DNA from: Paenalkalicoccus suaedae
GTDB taxonomy: Bacteria; Bacillota; Bacilli; Bacillales; Salisediminibacteriaceae
Length of the DNA: 64,000 nt
Direction: 5' to 3'
Assembly (NCBI RefSeq): GCF_006965545.2
Contig: NZ_CP041372.2
Coordinates: 1,984,001-2,048,000 of the forward strand
Of this stretch, positions 8,724 through 19,300 are shown piece by piece. The stretch's first letter is position 1, and each line of letters starts with the position of its first letter. The position numbers were made by a program, and so were the translations under genes. Under the pieces are notes generated by a model. That model was not told the origin of the DNA and did no database searches. It saw only the letters and a list, made by a program, of their open reading frames with translations.

Positions 8724-8993
8724 TTATCGACGAAGTCCTAAATTGTCAACTAGCTGACGGTAACGAGTAACGTCTTTGTTACGAAGATACGTTAACAGGT
8801 TACGACGCTGTCCAACCATCTTAAGTAGGCCACGACGTGAGTGGTGGTCCTTCTTGTGTGTACGTAAGTGATCGTTTAGCGTGTTGATTTGCTCCGTTAG
8901 GATAGCTACCTGCACTTCTGGAGAACCAGTGTCGCTCTCGTGCGTCTTAAATTGAGCAATAATTTCGTTCTTACGCTCTTGTGTTAATGCCAT
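8724..8993 (-). CDS. rpsO: 30S ribosomal protein S15
   Basis: Binds 16S rRNA at the central-domain three-way junction early in 30S assembly. It has 89 residues, identical in length to B. subtilis S15, with the family core [11 protein letters not shown] and [15 protein letters not shown] and the C-terminal GLRR. ATG at 8993 (MALTQERK) has a perfect GGAGGTGA seven bases upstream; a longer frame from 9002 would start inside that site. In several bacteria S15 represses its own mRNA through the leader; the 70-odd-nt leader here has no obvious match to a known motif. Confidence 0.98.
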   Translation of the reverse strand: MALTQERKNEIIAQFKTHESDTGSPEVQVAILTEQINTLNDHLRTHKKDHHSRRGLLKMVGQRRNLLTYLRNKDVTRYRQLVDNLGLRR

Positions 8994-9078
8994 CCTATTC
9001 ACCTCCCTTAATAAATTATCCCCGTTTGCTGAGCGAACGTCGGTGAGTCGTTACGCCAAGCATCGGTTCGACTTTTAT

Positions 9079-9107
9079 ACTTTACTACATATTGTTTATA
9101 GACGCAA
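9079..9107 (-). promoter_or_regulatory. Possible weak promoter for rpsO
   Basis: On the minus strand TTGCGT (9102-9107), 17-bp spacer, TAAAGT (9079-9084), in the 129-bp gap between ribF and rpsO. Both hexamers are only partial matches to sigma-A consensus. Confidence 0.35.
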
Positions 9108-9122
9108 GGGATAAACGATAAT

Positions 9123-10055
9123 CTATGTAGAAAGAATTTCAACAGCTGTTTGCTTGTCTTTATTAATTTGTTCTTTTAATGCGTCGAGTGAGTCAAACTT
9201 CTTTTCCGCACGAATAGAGGCTACAAAAGTCACTCGCGCGTCCTTATCGTATATGTCCCCTGTGAAATCAAAAATGTGTACTTCGACAGCAGGGGCATCT
9301 GGTCTTTCCTCGTGAAAGGTTGGTTTATAACCGATGTTACATACGCCGTTTAGTATCTCGCCGTCTATCTCGATTGTCACGGCATAAACGCCGGTAGCGG
9401 GAACTAATAAGGAATCACTCGGTTCCACATTCGCCGTCGGAAAGCCAATCGTCCGTCCTCTCTTCTCGCCATGCACGACAGTGCCTAAGAGAGAATAGTG
9501 TCGACCTAAATAGGCATTTGCAGCTTCTAAATCATTCTTTAATAGCGCATCGCGAATACGAGTCGAGCTCACTTTCTCATTATCAGCTTCGAATTTAGTG
9601 ACCGTTGTATGCGTCACTTTTCCGCGCGCGTGATAAGAAAACGAATCCATCGTGCCCTTACCTAAGCGACCGTAGGAGTAATCAAACCCAGCTACAACGT
9701 GCGAAACATTTAGGTCGATGATATATTGATCGATAAACTGCTGAGGGGAAAGCTCCGCAAACCGCTTCGTAAATGCTACAACAAATAGGTAATCAACACC
9801 AAGCTCTTCAATAAGCGCACACTTATCTTGCAAGTTTGTCAAATATTTTACGGAAGCCCCGTGACGTAATACTTCTTTAGGATGTGGATCAAACGTCATC
9901 ACAGCTGACTTTAATCCGTGATCATTCGCGTGGTCAATTGCAGTTTGTATCACGTGCTTATGGCCACTATGGACACCATCAAAAAAACCTAATGCCATCG
10001 ACATTTTAGGATAGTCCGACTTAAAAATTGGGTGAGACAAGTGAATTATTTGCAA
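9123..10055 (-). CDS. ribF: Bifunctional riboflavin kinase / FAD synthetase
   Basis: Converts riboflavin to FMN and FMN to FAD (RibC in B. subtilis). The N-terminal adenylyltransferase domain has the nucleotidyl-transferase signature GFFDGVHSGH; the C-terminal flavokinase domain has GRTIGFPTANV. The frame opens with GTG at 10064, but that codon overlaps the Shine-Dalgarno AGGTGG; TTG at 10055, five bases after it, gives MQIIHLSHPIF, which aligns with the B. subtilis MKTIHITHP start. That gives 310 residues, the normal length. It follows truB, as in B. subtilis. Confidence 0.95.
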   Translation of the reverse strand: MQIIHLSHPIFKSDYPKMSMALGFFDGVHSGHKHVIQTAIDHANDHGLKSAVMTFDPHPKEVLRHGASVKYLTNLQDKCALIEELGVDYLFVVAFTKRFAELSPQQFIDQYIIDLNVSHVVAGFDYSYGRLGKGTMDSFSYHARGKVTHTTVTKFEADNEKVSSTRIRDALLKNDLEAANAYLGRHYSLLGTVVHGEKRGRTIGFPTANVEPSDSLLVPATGVYAVTIEIDGEILNGVCNIGYKPTFHEERPDAPAVEVHIFDFTGDIYDKDARVTFVASIRAEKKFDSLDALKEQINKDKQTAVEILST

Positions 10056-10089
10056 AACTGCCACCTACTTTTATCAATAATCAGGCAGA

Positions 10090-11019
10090 TTATACAAGCC
10101 CACGAATCATTTTTTCGGGCTTCATCATACCTGCTCGTTTAGGGTCATGCTTATAGAGCGCAAGACACTCCTGATTTTGATTATACAAAGCAATAAAATC
10201 CCCGGCAAGCTTATTCACTTCTTCAGGAGTATCAATTATTGCTCCGTTGCGAACCTTTTCTTCTAATTCAGGAGATACTGTAATGACAGGAAAGCGTGAA
10301 AGGGCATGCTCTACGCTTAATAACAAGCTTCGTTCTTGTCCGATCTCCGCCTTCGCTTCGATTTGCTCTAATGTGAAGCAATCTTCTTTTTTAAACGCAC
10401 CACTTTCAAGTCTCACTAAATCAGACATGTGTGCCGGGTACCCTAGCTTTTCTCCGATTTGGACAGAAAGGGTGCGGACATATGTACCTTTACTGCATTC
10501 TACTTCGTAGGAAAAAGTAAGCTTACCATCTTCTTGTCTAATGTCACTTGTGCGAGTTAAAGAATAAATCGTAATCTGCCTTACAGGACGTTCTACTGAT
10601 AAGCCTGCGCGTGCATATTCATACAGCTTTTTCCCGTTTACTTTTATAGCAGAGTACATCGGTGGGACTTGGCTAAGCTCGCCTTCAAACGATGCTAAAA
10701 CACGGTCGACTTCTTCCTCGGTAATTTCTCTGTCTACACGCTTTTGATCTACCACTTCTCCAGATGCATCTTCTGTTGTCGTCGAAAATCCAAGGGTCAC
10801 TTCTCCCGCGTACACTTTTTTGTCAGCGGTTAAATATTCGACAATCTTCGTTGCTTTCCCAATACAAATTGGTAAAACTCCCTCTACATCTGGGTCTAGC
10901 GTTCCCGTGTGTCCTGCCTTTTTAGTCTTATAAAAACGCCTTGCTCGTTGAACGGCATCAAATGAGGTGATTCCACGTGGTTTCCACAAAGGCAATACGC
11001 CAATTAGTTCTTCAGACAT
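10090..11019 (-). CDS. truB: tRNA pseudouridine(55) synthase
   Basis: Isomerises U55 in the T-loop of tRNAs. Has 309 residues. The catalytic aspartate lies in HTGTLDPDVEG (Asp42), and the N-terminal LWKPRGITSFDAV and later SKGTYVRTL are TruB motifs; a C-terminal PUA-like portion follows. ATG at 11019 has an AGGGG site. It lies 65 bp after rbfA; a hairpin sits in that gap. Confidence 0.96.
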   Translation of the reverse strand: MSEELIGVLPLWKPRGITSFDAVQRARRFYKTKKAGHTGTLDPDVEGVLPICIGKATKIVEYLTADKKVYAGEVTLGFSTTTEDASGEVVDQKRVDREITEEEVDRVLASFEGELSQVPPMYSAIKVNGKKLYEYARAGLSVERPVRQITIYSLTRTSDIRQEDGKLTFSYEVECSKGTYVRTLSVQIGEKLGYPAHMSDLVRLESGAFKKEDCFTLEQIEAKAEIGQERSLLLSVEHALSRFPVITVSPELEEKVRNGAIIDTPEEVNKLAGDFIALYNQNQECLALYKHDPKRAGMMKPEKMIRGLV

Positions 11020-11043
11020 TACTCTACCCCTCTCTAAACGCGA

Positions 11044-11083
11044 AAGAAGAGCTGTCCCATAAGGTGTAGGACAGCCCTCTTTT
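11044..11083 (-). terminator. Terminator-like hairpin between rbfA and truB
   Basis: GCTGTCC (11051-11057) pairs with GGACAGC (11069-11075), extended by AAGAG/CTCTTT-type flanks. On the minus strand it is followed by TCTTCTTT, only moderately U-rich. It probably attenuates rather than fully stops read-through into truB and ribF. Confidence 0.5.
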
Positions 11084-11084
11084 A

Positions 11085-11432
11085 CTACTCTTTACTATTC
11101 ATTTTGCGAATTAATTCTTCAATACGATTTCCTTGCTCAATGCTCTCATCCACTTGGAAGAAGAGCTCAGGCGTCTTACGAAGCTGAATGCGGCTTCCGA
11201 TTTCTTTACGGATAAACCCCTTCGCTTTTTCAAGTGCCTTAAGTGAATCAGATCGCTCGGAATCTTCTCCATATACAGTGACAAACACGGTTGCCTGCTG
11301 AAGGTCACCAGTAACCTCTACGTCTGTTACTGTAATAAATCCAATACGAGGATCCTTTAATTCACGTTGCAAAATTGCGGAAATCTCTTTTTTAATTTGC
11401 TCTGCTACTCTATTAGCTCGAACATTTGCCAT
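11085..11432 (-). CDS. rbfA: Ribosome-binding factor A
   Basis: KH-fold assembly factor of the 30S subunit, acting on 16S rRNA 5'-end maturation. Has 115 residues with the family pattern [18 protein letters not shown] and [25 protein letters not shown] precedes the ATG at 11432. It lies 27 bp after ylxP, in the nusA-infB-rbfA-truB order common to bacteria. Confidence 0.96.
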   Translation of the reverse strand: MANVRANRVAEQIKKEISAILQRELKDPRIGFITVTDVEVTGDLQQATVFVTVYGEDSERSDSLKALEKAKGFIRKEIGSRIQLRKTPELFFQVDESIEQGNRIEELIRKMNSKE

Positions 11433-11459
11433 ATTGATTCACTCCTCATCAAAAGTTAG

Positions 11460-11741
11460 CTAAAGCCATTCCCAATCTACTTTCGTAACCTCTAATTTCT
11501 CATTACGATCAAGCAGATCAATGACTCGCTGTAGCTCACGCTCTACAATAACGCGATCACCACTTACACTTAGTGCTACCCATTCTGCACGTTGCCAAAC
11601 ATTTTGATGATCAATTTCCGAAAAAGATACGTTATATTGTCTTCTAATACGATCAGCAACACTCTTTATAACCGAGCGTTTCTCTTTTAACGATTGTGCG
11701 TCATAAATGATCGCTTCGATTCGAATTAAGCCAATGATCAA
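11460..11741 (-). CDS. ylxP: YlxP family protein (DUF503)
   Basis: Small 93-residue protein of the YlxP/DUF503 family, with the [10 protein letters not shown] signature. B. subtilis YlxP has been linked to ribosome biogenesis; its exact biochemical role is not settled. It starts with TTG at 11741, and the last two bases of that codon lie in the TGA stop of infB (TTGA overlap), implying translational coupling. The N terminus [10 protein letters not shown] aligns with relatives, which supports the unusual start. Confidence 0.88.
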   Translation of the reverse strand: MIIGLIRIEAIIYDAQSLKEKRSVIKSVADRIRRQYNVSFSEIDHQNVWQRAEWVALSVSGDRVIVERELQRVIDLLDRNEKLEVTKVDWEWL

Positions 11742-13885
11742 CGCGCAATTTCTTCCATAATGTAGGCTTCGATCGTGTCGCCTTCCTTCACATCATTAAA
11801 GCCATCAAGCGTTATTCCACACTCGTAGTTCTTCGCAACTTCTTTTACATCATCTTTAAAGCGTTTTAGGGCCTGTAAGCCACCTTCAAAGATAACAACA
11901 CCGTCACGGATTAAGCGTACATCTGAATCACGAGTGATCTTACCATCCGTTACGTAAGAACCTGCAATAGAACCAACTTTAGAAACCTTGAACACTTGAC
12001 GCACTTCTGCTTGACCAATCACTTTTTCTTCATAAATTGGATCAAGAAGCCCCTTCATCGCAGCTTCAATTTCTTCGATCGCTGCATAAATAACACGGTG
12101 TAAGCGAATGTCTACTTTTTCAGACTCAGCTACACGCTGTGTATTTGCATCAGGACGAACGTTGAAACCGATGATGATTGCTTTAGATGCAGAAGCTAGG
12201 ATAACGTCTGATTCTGCAATCGCTCCAACGCCGGCGTGGATGATATTGATCTTCGCGCCTTCGACATCGATTTTTTCAAGAGATCCTTTCATTGCTTCCG
12301 CAGAACCTTGAACGTCTGCTTTTACAATGACATTGATTTCTTTAATATCACCTTGTTGAATCTGATCGAATAAGTCTTCAAGACTAACCGTAGAGTTCTC
12401 TTTACGACTAGCTTCACGCTCGCGCGTTGCTCTTGCTTCCCCAACTTGACGAGCTTTTTTCTCATCCTTAAATACGCGGAATTGATCACCCGCAGAAGGA
12501 ACAGAGTTTAGACCCGTAATTTCGACCGGCGTAGATGGTCCAGCAGATTTAACACGACGTCCGATGTCATTTACCATCGCTCGTACTTTACCGAAGGCAT
12601 TACCAACAACGATTGGATCACCAACAGATAGTGTTCCACCTTGAACGAGTAATGTTGCTACCGGTCCACGACCGCGGTCAAGTTCCGCTTCAACAACTGT
12701 ACCTACTGCCGCTTTATTAGGGTTTGCTTTTAGCTCAGCTACTTCTGAAACAAGAAGGATCATCTCAAGAAGATCATCAATACCTTCTCCATTTAATGCA
12801 GATACGTTAACAAAGATTGTTTCTCCACCCCAAGCCTCTGATACAAGGCCGTGCTCCGTTAACTCTTGCATAACGCGATCAGGATTAGATCCCTCTTTAT
12901 CGATCTTGTTTACCGCAACAATGATTGGTACTTCTGCAGCTTTCGCGTGGTTAATTGCTTCCACCGTTTGAGGCATAACACCATCATCAGCAGCTACTAC
13001 GAGAATTGTAATATCTGTAACCTGTGCTCCACGAGCTCGCATTGTTGTGAAAGCTGCGTGACCAGGTGTATCTAAGAACGTAATCTTCTTGCCGTTTTCT
13101 TCTACTTGGTAAGCACCGATATGCTGCGTGATTCCACCAGCTTCTCCAGCTGTTACCTTCGTATTACGAATGCTATCAAGAAGCGTTGTTTTACCATGGT
13201 CAACGTGACCCATGATTGTCACAACAGGTGAGCGCTCTAGAAGGTCTTCTTCGTTATCTTCATCGACAATTGTTTCGAACTCTGTCTCATCAATGATAAT
13301 CTCTTCTTCGAACTCAACGCCAAAATCAGCAGTTAAAAGCTCCACTGTGTCTTTATCAAGCTCTTGGTTAATTGTCGCCATAACGCCAAGTCCCATAAGC
13401 TTCTTGATAATTTCAGAAGGCTCTTTATTTAATTTATTTGCAAACTCACCAACAGAAATAGGTAGTGTAAAGGTAACATGCGTAGGCATTTCCTTCTTCA
13501 CTTGAGGACGTGGAGTTTGTGTTTGATTCGTCTGGCGTCCTTTATTGTTCCCGCGGTTGTTTTTATTTTGACCGCTATTACGGTTATTTTTCTTCTTATC
13601 GTCTTCTTTGAACGTGCGTTTTGTTGTTTTTTCTTTCACAGGCTGTTCCTCAACATTCTTTGGAGATTTTGGTTTAGTACGTTTTGGGTCAGAAGCAACT
13701 TTCTTATCTGCAGAACCATTCGATTGATTCTGCTGCTTCGGTTTTTCTAGCTTTTGCATCATTTCTTCTGTCATAACGCTCATGTGGTTGTTAACTTCCA
13801 CATTTGCTTCTTTTAGCTTCGCTATAACGTCTTTGCTTTGTAAATTTCGCTCTTTTGCATATTCATAAATTCGCACCTTTTTCAT
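11738..13885 (-). CDS. infB: Translation initiation factor IF-2
   Basis: GTPase that places initiator tRNA on the 30S subunit and drives subunit joining. Has 715 residues: an N-terminal IF2_N segment ([10 protein letters not shown]), a low-complexity Lys/Asn/Gln linker (about 45-135), a second IF2_N domain, then the G domain with P-loop GHVDHGKT (226-233), DTPGHAAF and NKID, followed by domains II-IV. The frame reaches 13927, but GGGAGG about seven bases before ATG at 13885 and the [12 protein letters not shown] start decide for the inner codon. It lies downstream of ylxQ and overlaps ylxP. Confidence 0.98.
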   Translation of the reverse strand: MKKVRIYEYAKERNLQSKDVIAKLKEANVEVNNHMSVMTEEMMQKLEKPKQQNQSNGSADKKVASDPKRTKPKSPKNVEEQPVKEKTTKRTFKEDDKKKNNRNSGQNKNNRGNNKGRQTNQTQTPRPQVKKEMPTHVTFTLPISVGEFANKLNKEPSEIIKKLMGLGVMATINQELDKDTVELLTADFGVEFEEEIIIDETEFETIVDEDNEEDLLERSPVVTIMGHVDHGKTTLLDSIRNTKVTAGEAGGITQHIGAYQVEENGKKITFLDTPGHAAFTTMRARGAQVTDITILVVAADDGVMPQTVEAINHAKAAEVPIIVAVNKIDKEGSNPDRVMQELTEHGLVSEAWGGETIFVNVSALNGEGIDDLLEMILLVSEVAELKANPNKAAVGTVVEAELDRGRGPVATLLVQGGTLSVGDPIVVGNAFGKVRAMVNDIGRRVKSAGPSTPVEITGLNSVPSAGDQFRVFKDEKKARQVGEARATREREASRKENSTVSLEDLFDQIQQGDIKEINVIVKADVQGSAEAMKGSLEKIDVEGAKINIIHAGVGAIAESDVILASASKAIIIGFNVRPDANTQRVAESEKVDIRLHRVIYAAIEEIEAAMKGLLDPIYEEKVIGQAEVRQVFKVSKVGSIAGSYVTDGKITRDSDVRLIRDGVVIFEGGLQALKRFKDDVKEVAKNYECGITLDGFNDVKEGDTIEAYIMEEIAR

Positions 13886-13926
13886 GTACATACCTCCCAA
13901 ACGTAATGAGTGGTCGTCAAGGCGCA

Positions 13927-14232
13927 TCAGCTACGGTCATTTGTAAGCGATAAAAATGATGACGCGAACCCTTGATCTGTTATTGCAATAACCACTCGTT
14001 CGTGCTTTCCTATTGCTCGTCCGAGTGTGCTCCGATCAGACATTCTAACGTACGGAATACCGTGATAGACACACTTGTCAATAATCTTTTTAGTCGTATT
14101 CTCAGATGCGTCTGCTGCCAAAATTACCGCATGAGCCTTTTTAGACTGAATTGCTTTTGTCACAAGCTCTTCTCCGGTAATGAGCTTTCTAGCTCGTTGC
14201 ATGAGACCTAAAAGTGATTCCCATTTTTCCAT
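13927..14232 (-). CDS. ylxQ: L7Ae-family ribosomal-like protein YlxQ
   Basis: 101-residue member of the L7Ae/L30e/S12e fold family, which binds kink-turn RNA. Family features include the [10 protein letters not shown] and [11 protein letters not shown] segments and the C-terminal [11 protein letters not shown]. The precise RNA target in bacteria is unclear. The ATG overlaps the rnpM stop as TAATG (one shared base), so it is probably translated by re-initiation. Between rnpM and infB, the order seen in B. subtilis. Confidence 0.9.
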   Translation of the reverse strand: MEKWESLLGLMQRARKLITGEELVTKAIQSKKAHAVILAADASENTTKKIIDKCVYHGIPYVRMSDRSTLGRAIGKHERVVIAITDQGFASSFLSLTNDRS

Positions 14233-14507
14233 TATGGCTGTTTTCCTTTAAAATGAAATCGTTGAAGCTCATCGTAGAGTGATTCAGGCACTTCTGCTTT
14301 TAAATGACGCTCTAAAACATTTTTCTTACGTGCCTCTTCTATAATGGCTTCATCGTTTGAAACGTAGGCTCCCCTACCAGACTTTTTTGAAGTCGGATCA
14401 AGAAAAACCTCTCCTTCTGGTGAGCGTACGACACGAATTAAAGACTTTTTAGGCTTCATTTCTTGCGTGACGACACATTTTCTAAGAGGGATTTTTTTAG
14501 TAGACAT
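14232..14507 (-). CDS. rnpM: RNase P modulator RnpM (YlxR)
   Basis: 91-residue YlxR-family protein, the same length as in B. subtilis. Motifs: the RKCVVTQEMKPK start and the GRGAYV segment. B. subtilis YlxR has been reported to bind RNase P RNA and modulate its activity, hence the name RnpM. GGAG precedes ATG at 14507. It lies 15 bp after nusA and shares a base with ylxQ. Confidence 0.92.
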   Translation of the reverse strand: MSTKKIPLRKCVVTQEMKPKKSLIRVVRSPEGEVFLDPTSKKSGRGAYVSNDEAIIEEARKKNVLERHLKAEVPESLYDELQRFHFKGKQP

Positions 14508-14522
14508 GGTGGTCCCACTCCT

Positions 14523-15686
14523 CTATTCTTCTTCGTCAAGCCAGCTAGCTACATCATCTGTGCTAGTAGACTCGAAGTTATCATCTGTTGCGATATCTCC
14601 CCAGTCTTCCTGCTCATCTGACAGCTCTTCCCCTGCTTGATAGAGACCAAGTTCTTCTGCTTCTGTTTCACTCTTTATATCAATCTTCCAGCCAGTTAGT
14701 TTTGCTGCTAAACGAGCATTCTGACCGCGCTTTCCGATTGCTAAAGATAGTTGATAGTCAGGCACAATTACCTGTGTCATCTTCTCTTCTTCGTTAACGG
14801 TTACTTTAAGTACTTTAGAAGGACTAAGTGCGTTAGCTACATACTTTTTTGGATCCTCTGACCATCGCACGATATCAATCTTCTCGCCTTTTAGTTCGTT
14901 CACGATCGTTTGTACTCGCTGTCCTCTTGGACCTACGCAAGAACCAACTGGGTCAATTTCTTCGTTCTCTGCATATACAGAGATCTTAGAACGCTCTCCA
15001 GCTTCTCGTGAAACAGATTTAATTTCAACAGCACCATCATAAATCTCAGGAACTTCAAGCTCAAATAAACGCTTTAAAAGACCAGGATGGGTACGAGAAA
15101 TTAAAATTTGAGGACCCTTCGTCGTTTTTTCGACCTTTGTAATGTATGCCTTGATGCGATCATTATGCTGATAGGATTCATTCGGCATTTGCTCATTAAT
15201 AGGCATTAACGCTTCTACTTTACCAAGGTCTACATAAATATAACGATGGTCCTGGCGTTGTACAATACCTGTCATGATATCCTCTTCGCGATCGATGAAA
15301 TCAGAGTAAATGATACCTCGCTCTGCTTCACGAACTCGCTGCGTCACAACCTGCTTTGCCGTTTGCGCAGCTATTCTCCCAAAGTCTCTAGGTGTTACTT
15401 CGATTTCAACGACATCGTCAAGCTCATATAGAGGATTGATTTTTTTTGCTTCCTCTAGAGAGATTTCTAAACGAGCGTCAAACACTTCCTCCACTACATC
15501 TTTACGCGCAAACACACGAATCGTACCTAGCTCACGATCAATATCTACACGCACGTTTTGTGCAGAGTTAAAGTTTCTTTTATATCCAGTAATAAGGGCT
15601 TGTTCAATTGCTTCTAATATGACTTCCTTATCAATTCCCTTATCCTTTTCAATTGTTACTAGTGCCTCCATAAACTCACTATTCAT
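14523..15686 (-). CDS. nusA: Transcription termination/antitermination factor NusA
   Basis: RNA polymerase-associated factor that modulates pausing, termination and antitermination. 387 residues: N-terminal polymerase-binding domain, S1 domain near 135-200 (MTGIVQRQDHRYIYVDLGK), then KH1 and KH2 (DPVGSCVGPRGQRVQ; LAIGKRGQNARLAAKLTGW), and a short acidic tail. It lacks the C-terminal acidic repeats of enterobacterial NusA, as usual in Firmicutes. ATG at 15686 has GGGGG about 12 bases upstream, a long spacing; no better in-frame start is near. Confidence 0.98.
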   Translation of the reverse strand: MNSEFMEALVTIEKDKGIDKEVILEAIEQALITGYKRNFNSAQNVRVDIDRELGTIRVFARKDVVEEVFDARLEISLEEAKKINPLYELDDVVEIEVTPRDFGRIAAQTAKQVVTQRVREAERGIIYSDFIDREEDIMTGIVQRQDHRYIYVDLGKVEALMPINEQMPNESYQHNDRIKAYITKVEKTTKGPQILISRTHPGLLKRLFELEVPEIYDGAVEIKSVSREAGERSKISVYAENEEIDPVGSCVGPRGQRVQTIVNELKGEKIDIVRWSEDPKKYVANALSPSKVLKVTVNEEEKMTQVIVPDYQLSLAIGKRGQNARLAAKLTGWKIDIKSETEAEELGLYQAGEELSDEQEDWGDIATDDNFESTSTDDVASWLDEEE

Positions 15687-15710
15687 GGGACTTATGTTCC
15701 CCCTTTCAAT

Positions 15711-16181
15711 TTAAAAAACGATAGCTAAACGAGCCTTTGCCACTTTGTCGTGAGCAATTTCAACTGACCTCGTTCTCGTTTTAATTTTCATTTCAATCGT
15801 TAACAGATCATCTTCAAACGATACAAGCTTACCTTCAAACGTTTTTTCGCCATCAATAGGTGCGTATGTTGTTATATGCACATATTCGCCTACTGCACGA
15901 ACAATATCCTTCTTCTTTTTAAGAGGGCGTTCAGCACCTGGCGAGCTAACTTCCAGGTAATATGCTTGTTCGATCGGATCATGCTTATCAAGAGTCTCGC
16001 TTAATTTCTCACTAACTGTCGTACAATCATCTAGATCTACACCAGTTTCCGAATCAATGTATACACGTAAAAACCAATTTTGTCCCTCTTTTTTAAACTC
16101 TACTTCTACAAGTTCAAGGGATAGCTCTTCAAGAATTGGTGTTACGAGTTCTTCGATTCGCTCGTTCACTTGCTGAGACAT
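15711..16181 (-). CDS. rimP: Ribosome maturation factor RimP
   Basis: Assists late 30S assembly. 156 residues with the conserved FLEVSSPGAERP-type run (here YLEVSSPGAERPLKK) and a C-terminal beta domain. Two adjacent ATG codons exist (16184 and 16181); the second has the better 8-base distance from GGAGG and the usual MSQQV-type start. First gene after the polC terminator; a weak promoter candidate (TTGCAC, 17 bp, TATGGA, 16225-16253 minus strand) lies upstream. Confidence 0.95.
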   Translation of the reverse strand: MSQQVNERIEELVTPILEELSLELVEVEFKKEGQNWFLRVYIDSETGVDLDDCTTVSEKLSETLDKHDPIEQAYYLEVSSPGAERPLKKKKDIVRAVGEYVHITTYAPIDGEKTFEGKLVSFEDDLLTIEMKIKTRTRSVEIAHDKVAKARLAIVF

Positions 16182-16257
16182 CATTTTCGCCTCCTTTTAT
16201 CGATCTATTGTCATAAACAAGAGTTCCATAATAAGGAATCTCCCTAGGTGCAAAAGA

Positions 16258-16279
16258 AAGAGTGGGTTTCCCCACTCTT
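16258..16279 (-). terminator. Intrinsic terminator after polC
   Basis: A perfect 9-bp stem AAGAGTGGG (16258-16266) / CCCACTCTT (16271-16279) with a tetraloop. For transcription from rimP's direction the complement side is T-rich (TCTTTTG after the stem on the minus strand). The order of events is rimP after polC on the coordinate axis: transcripts arriving from polC end at 16348 and meet this hairpin 69 bp later. Confidence 0.8.
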
Positions 16280-16347
16280 CTGTCCGTTCGTATGACTGCT
16301 TTCCGAGAACTATCATATCATATAGGACACCTATATGCAAATGATGG

Positions 16348-19300
16348 TTAGAACAGGGACAGCTGATTAGAGTCCGGTAATCCCTCTAAGCAACCATGGT
16401 CCGTAAGCTTTTCTAAAACCGTTTTCGTGATTTTACTTCGCTCACGTAAGTTTTCCTTAGACAAGAACTCGCCGTCCTCTCTGGCTTTTTCGATCGCAAT
16501 CGCAGCGTTCGTACCTACACCGCTTATTGCATTAAATGGCGGAATGAGCGTATCTCCGTCCACAATAAACTCGGTTGCCTTCGAACGATATAAATCAACC
16601 TTTTGAAAAGAATAACCTCGCTCACACATTTCAAGCGCTAACTCAAGAACGATGACAAGCGTTTTCTCCTTAGGTGCTGCATCTAAGCCTTTTGCATAAA
16701 TTTCTTCGATTTTTTTACGGATGGATAAAGAGCCTCTCACCATCGTATCTAAATCAAAATCATCCGCTCGGACCGTAAAGTACGCTGCGTAGAAAAGGAG
16801 TGGTCTATGAACCTTAAAGTATGCAATACGAATCGCCATTAAAACGTAGGCAGCTGCGTGGGCTTTCGGGAACATGTACTTTATTTTTAAGCATGAGCTA
16901 ATATACCAATCTGGTACCCCATGCTTTTTCATTTCTTCAATCCACTCTTCTTGTAACCCTTTCCCTTTACGTACAAACTCCATAATCTTAAATGCTAATG
17001 AATCCTCTAGGCCTTTGTAGATTAAATACACCATAATATCGTCACGACATCCAATTACGTCTTTTAAGACACACGTGCCTGATGCAATTAAATCTGCAGC
17101 GTTATTCAACCATACATCCGTTCCGTGAGATAACCCAGAAATCTGAACGAGTTCACTAAAGGTTGACGGCTTCGTTTCTTCAAGCATTTGGCGTACGAAG
17201 CGCGTTCCGAATTCAGGAATCCCGTACGTTCCTGTCTTACACATGATCTGCTCTTCTGTAACGCCAAGGGAGGTTGTCCCACTAAATAATTTAAACACTT
17301 CAGGATCATCTACTGGGATATCTTTTGGATCCATTCCACTTAAGTCTTGTAGCATACGAATAACCGTTGGGTCATCGTGTCCTAGTATGTCGAGCTTTAA
17401 GAGATTATCGTGAATTGAATGGAAGTCAAAGTGCGTCGTTTTCCATTCAGACTCTCGATCATCTGCCGGGAATTGAATTGGCGAGAAGTCATAAATATCT
17501 AAATGATCTGGTACAACAATAATCCCACCTGGGTGCTGACCAGTCGTTCGCTTCACTCCCGTACAACCTTGAACAAGGCGATCAATTTCTGCTCCGCGCA
17601 TTTGCATGCCTTCGTCGCTCTCATACCCTCGAACATAGCCATAGGCTGTTTTCTCCGCTACCGTACCAATCGTTCCTGCACGATACACAAAGTCATCTCC
17701 AAACAATTCCTTTGTATAGTTGTGCGCTACTGGCTGATATTCACCAGAGAAGTTTAAGTCGATATCAGGGACCTTATCTCCCTTAAAGCCAAGGAACGTC
17801 TCGAACGGTATATCATGACCATCCTTGTTATAAGGCGTTCCACACTTTTCACAATTCTGATCAGGCAAGTCAAATCCTGACCCCACACTACCATCATTAA
17901 AGAAGTAGGAATGCTGACAGCTTGGGCATACATAATGTGGTGGTAGTGGATTCACTTCCGTTATCTCCGTCATTGTCGCAACAAAGCTTGATCCAACCGA
18001 GCCACGCGATCCAACTAGGTAGCCATCATTCAACGATTTTTTAACAAGCTTATGAGAAATTAAATAAATAACCGAGAAGCCGTTTGAAATAATACTAGAT
18101 AGCTCCTTCTCCAAACGGTCTGTCACAAGCTTAGGTAACTCATCCCCATAAATAAACTTCGCTCTATCATAGCACAGCTTACGCATCTCATCGTCAGCAC
18201 CTTCGATGTGAGGTGTATATAGATCGTCAGGAATTGGCTTAATCTCGTCAATCATGTTCGCGATTTTCTGCGAGTTTTCTACAACGATCTCCTTCGCTTT
18301 CTCTTCTTTTAAGAAAGAAAAGGCAGCAAGCATCTCATCTGTCGTTCGGAAATGAACTTGAGGAAGCGTTTGACGATTTAGTGGATTTGCTCCGCCTTGA
18401 GAGGCAATAAGCACCTTTCGGTAAATAGCATCATTCTCATGTAAATAGTGGACGTTACCAGTAGCTACTACTGGCTTACCAATTTTATCTGCAACGCTAA
18501 TCGCCTGTTTAAGTAAGTCTTTGACAGCTAATTCATCGCGAAGTACTTCGCGTTCAATTAAATGGTTATAGTTGCTTGGAGGCTGCACCTCGATAAAGTC
18601 ATAAAAATCAGCAACCGCTTCTGTCTCCTCTGGACTCTTTTGTAAAAGAGAATCAAATACTTCTCCTTTGTCACACGCAGATCCAATTAATAACCCTTCG
18701 CGGTGCTCATTTAATACAGAGCGAGGAATTCGCGGTACACGGAAGAAATAATTAATATGAGAAGTAGACACAAGCTTATATAAGTTTTTAAGGCCTTCTT
18801 TTGTCTGTGCGTAAATCGTGCAGTGCGTAGGGCGCTGCTTTTTATAATCATCTGGTGTGGACTGTTCATTTAACGCCTTGTGAGTAGTGATATCCTTCTC
18901 TATAGCATCCTTTAGCATTTTCCACAGCAAATGACCAGTTGCTTCTGCATCATAAATAGCTCGGTGATGCGACACGAGTTCAATATTAAACTTTTTACAA
19001 AGCGTATTTAATCGGTAGTTTTTAAACTGTGGATATAGCATTCTTGCAAGTTCTAATGTATCAATAACAGGGTTACTCACTTTTTCAAAACCAATCTTCG
19101 CGTATCCAGCATTTAAAAATCCTATATCAAAACTTGCGTTATGTGCAACAAGCGTATCGTCTTTACACCATTCATAAAAATCTCGCAGGACGTTATCAAT
19201 TTCCGGCGCATCTACGACCATATCATCTGTAATTCCGGTTAGCTCGATAATTGTTGGGCTAAGTTTTTCGTGAGGGTTAGCAAAGGATTCAAATCGATCT

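Noticed and set aside
13105-13125. ACCGATAT inside infB as a further sigma-D site
   Set aside because: No TAAA at 14-16 bases upstream, and it lies inside coding sequence.
13212-13750. Plus-strand hydrophobic and Ser-rich frames opposite infB
   Set aside because: The apparent membrane-like and Ser-rich composition is the complement of IF-2 low-complexity coding sequence; no ribosome site.
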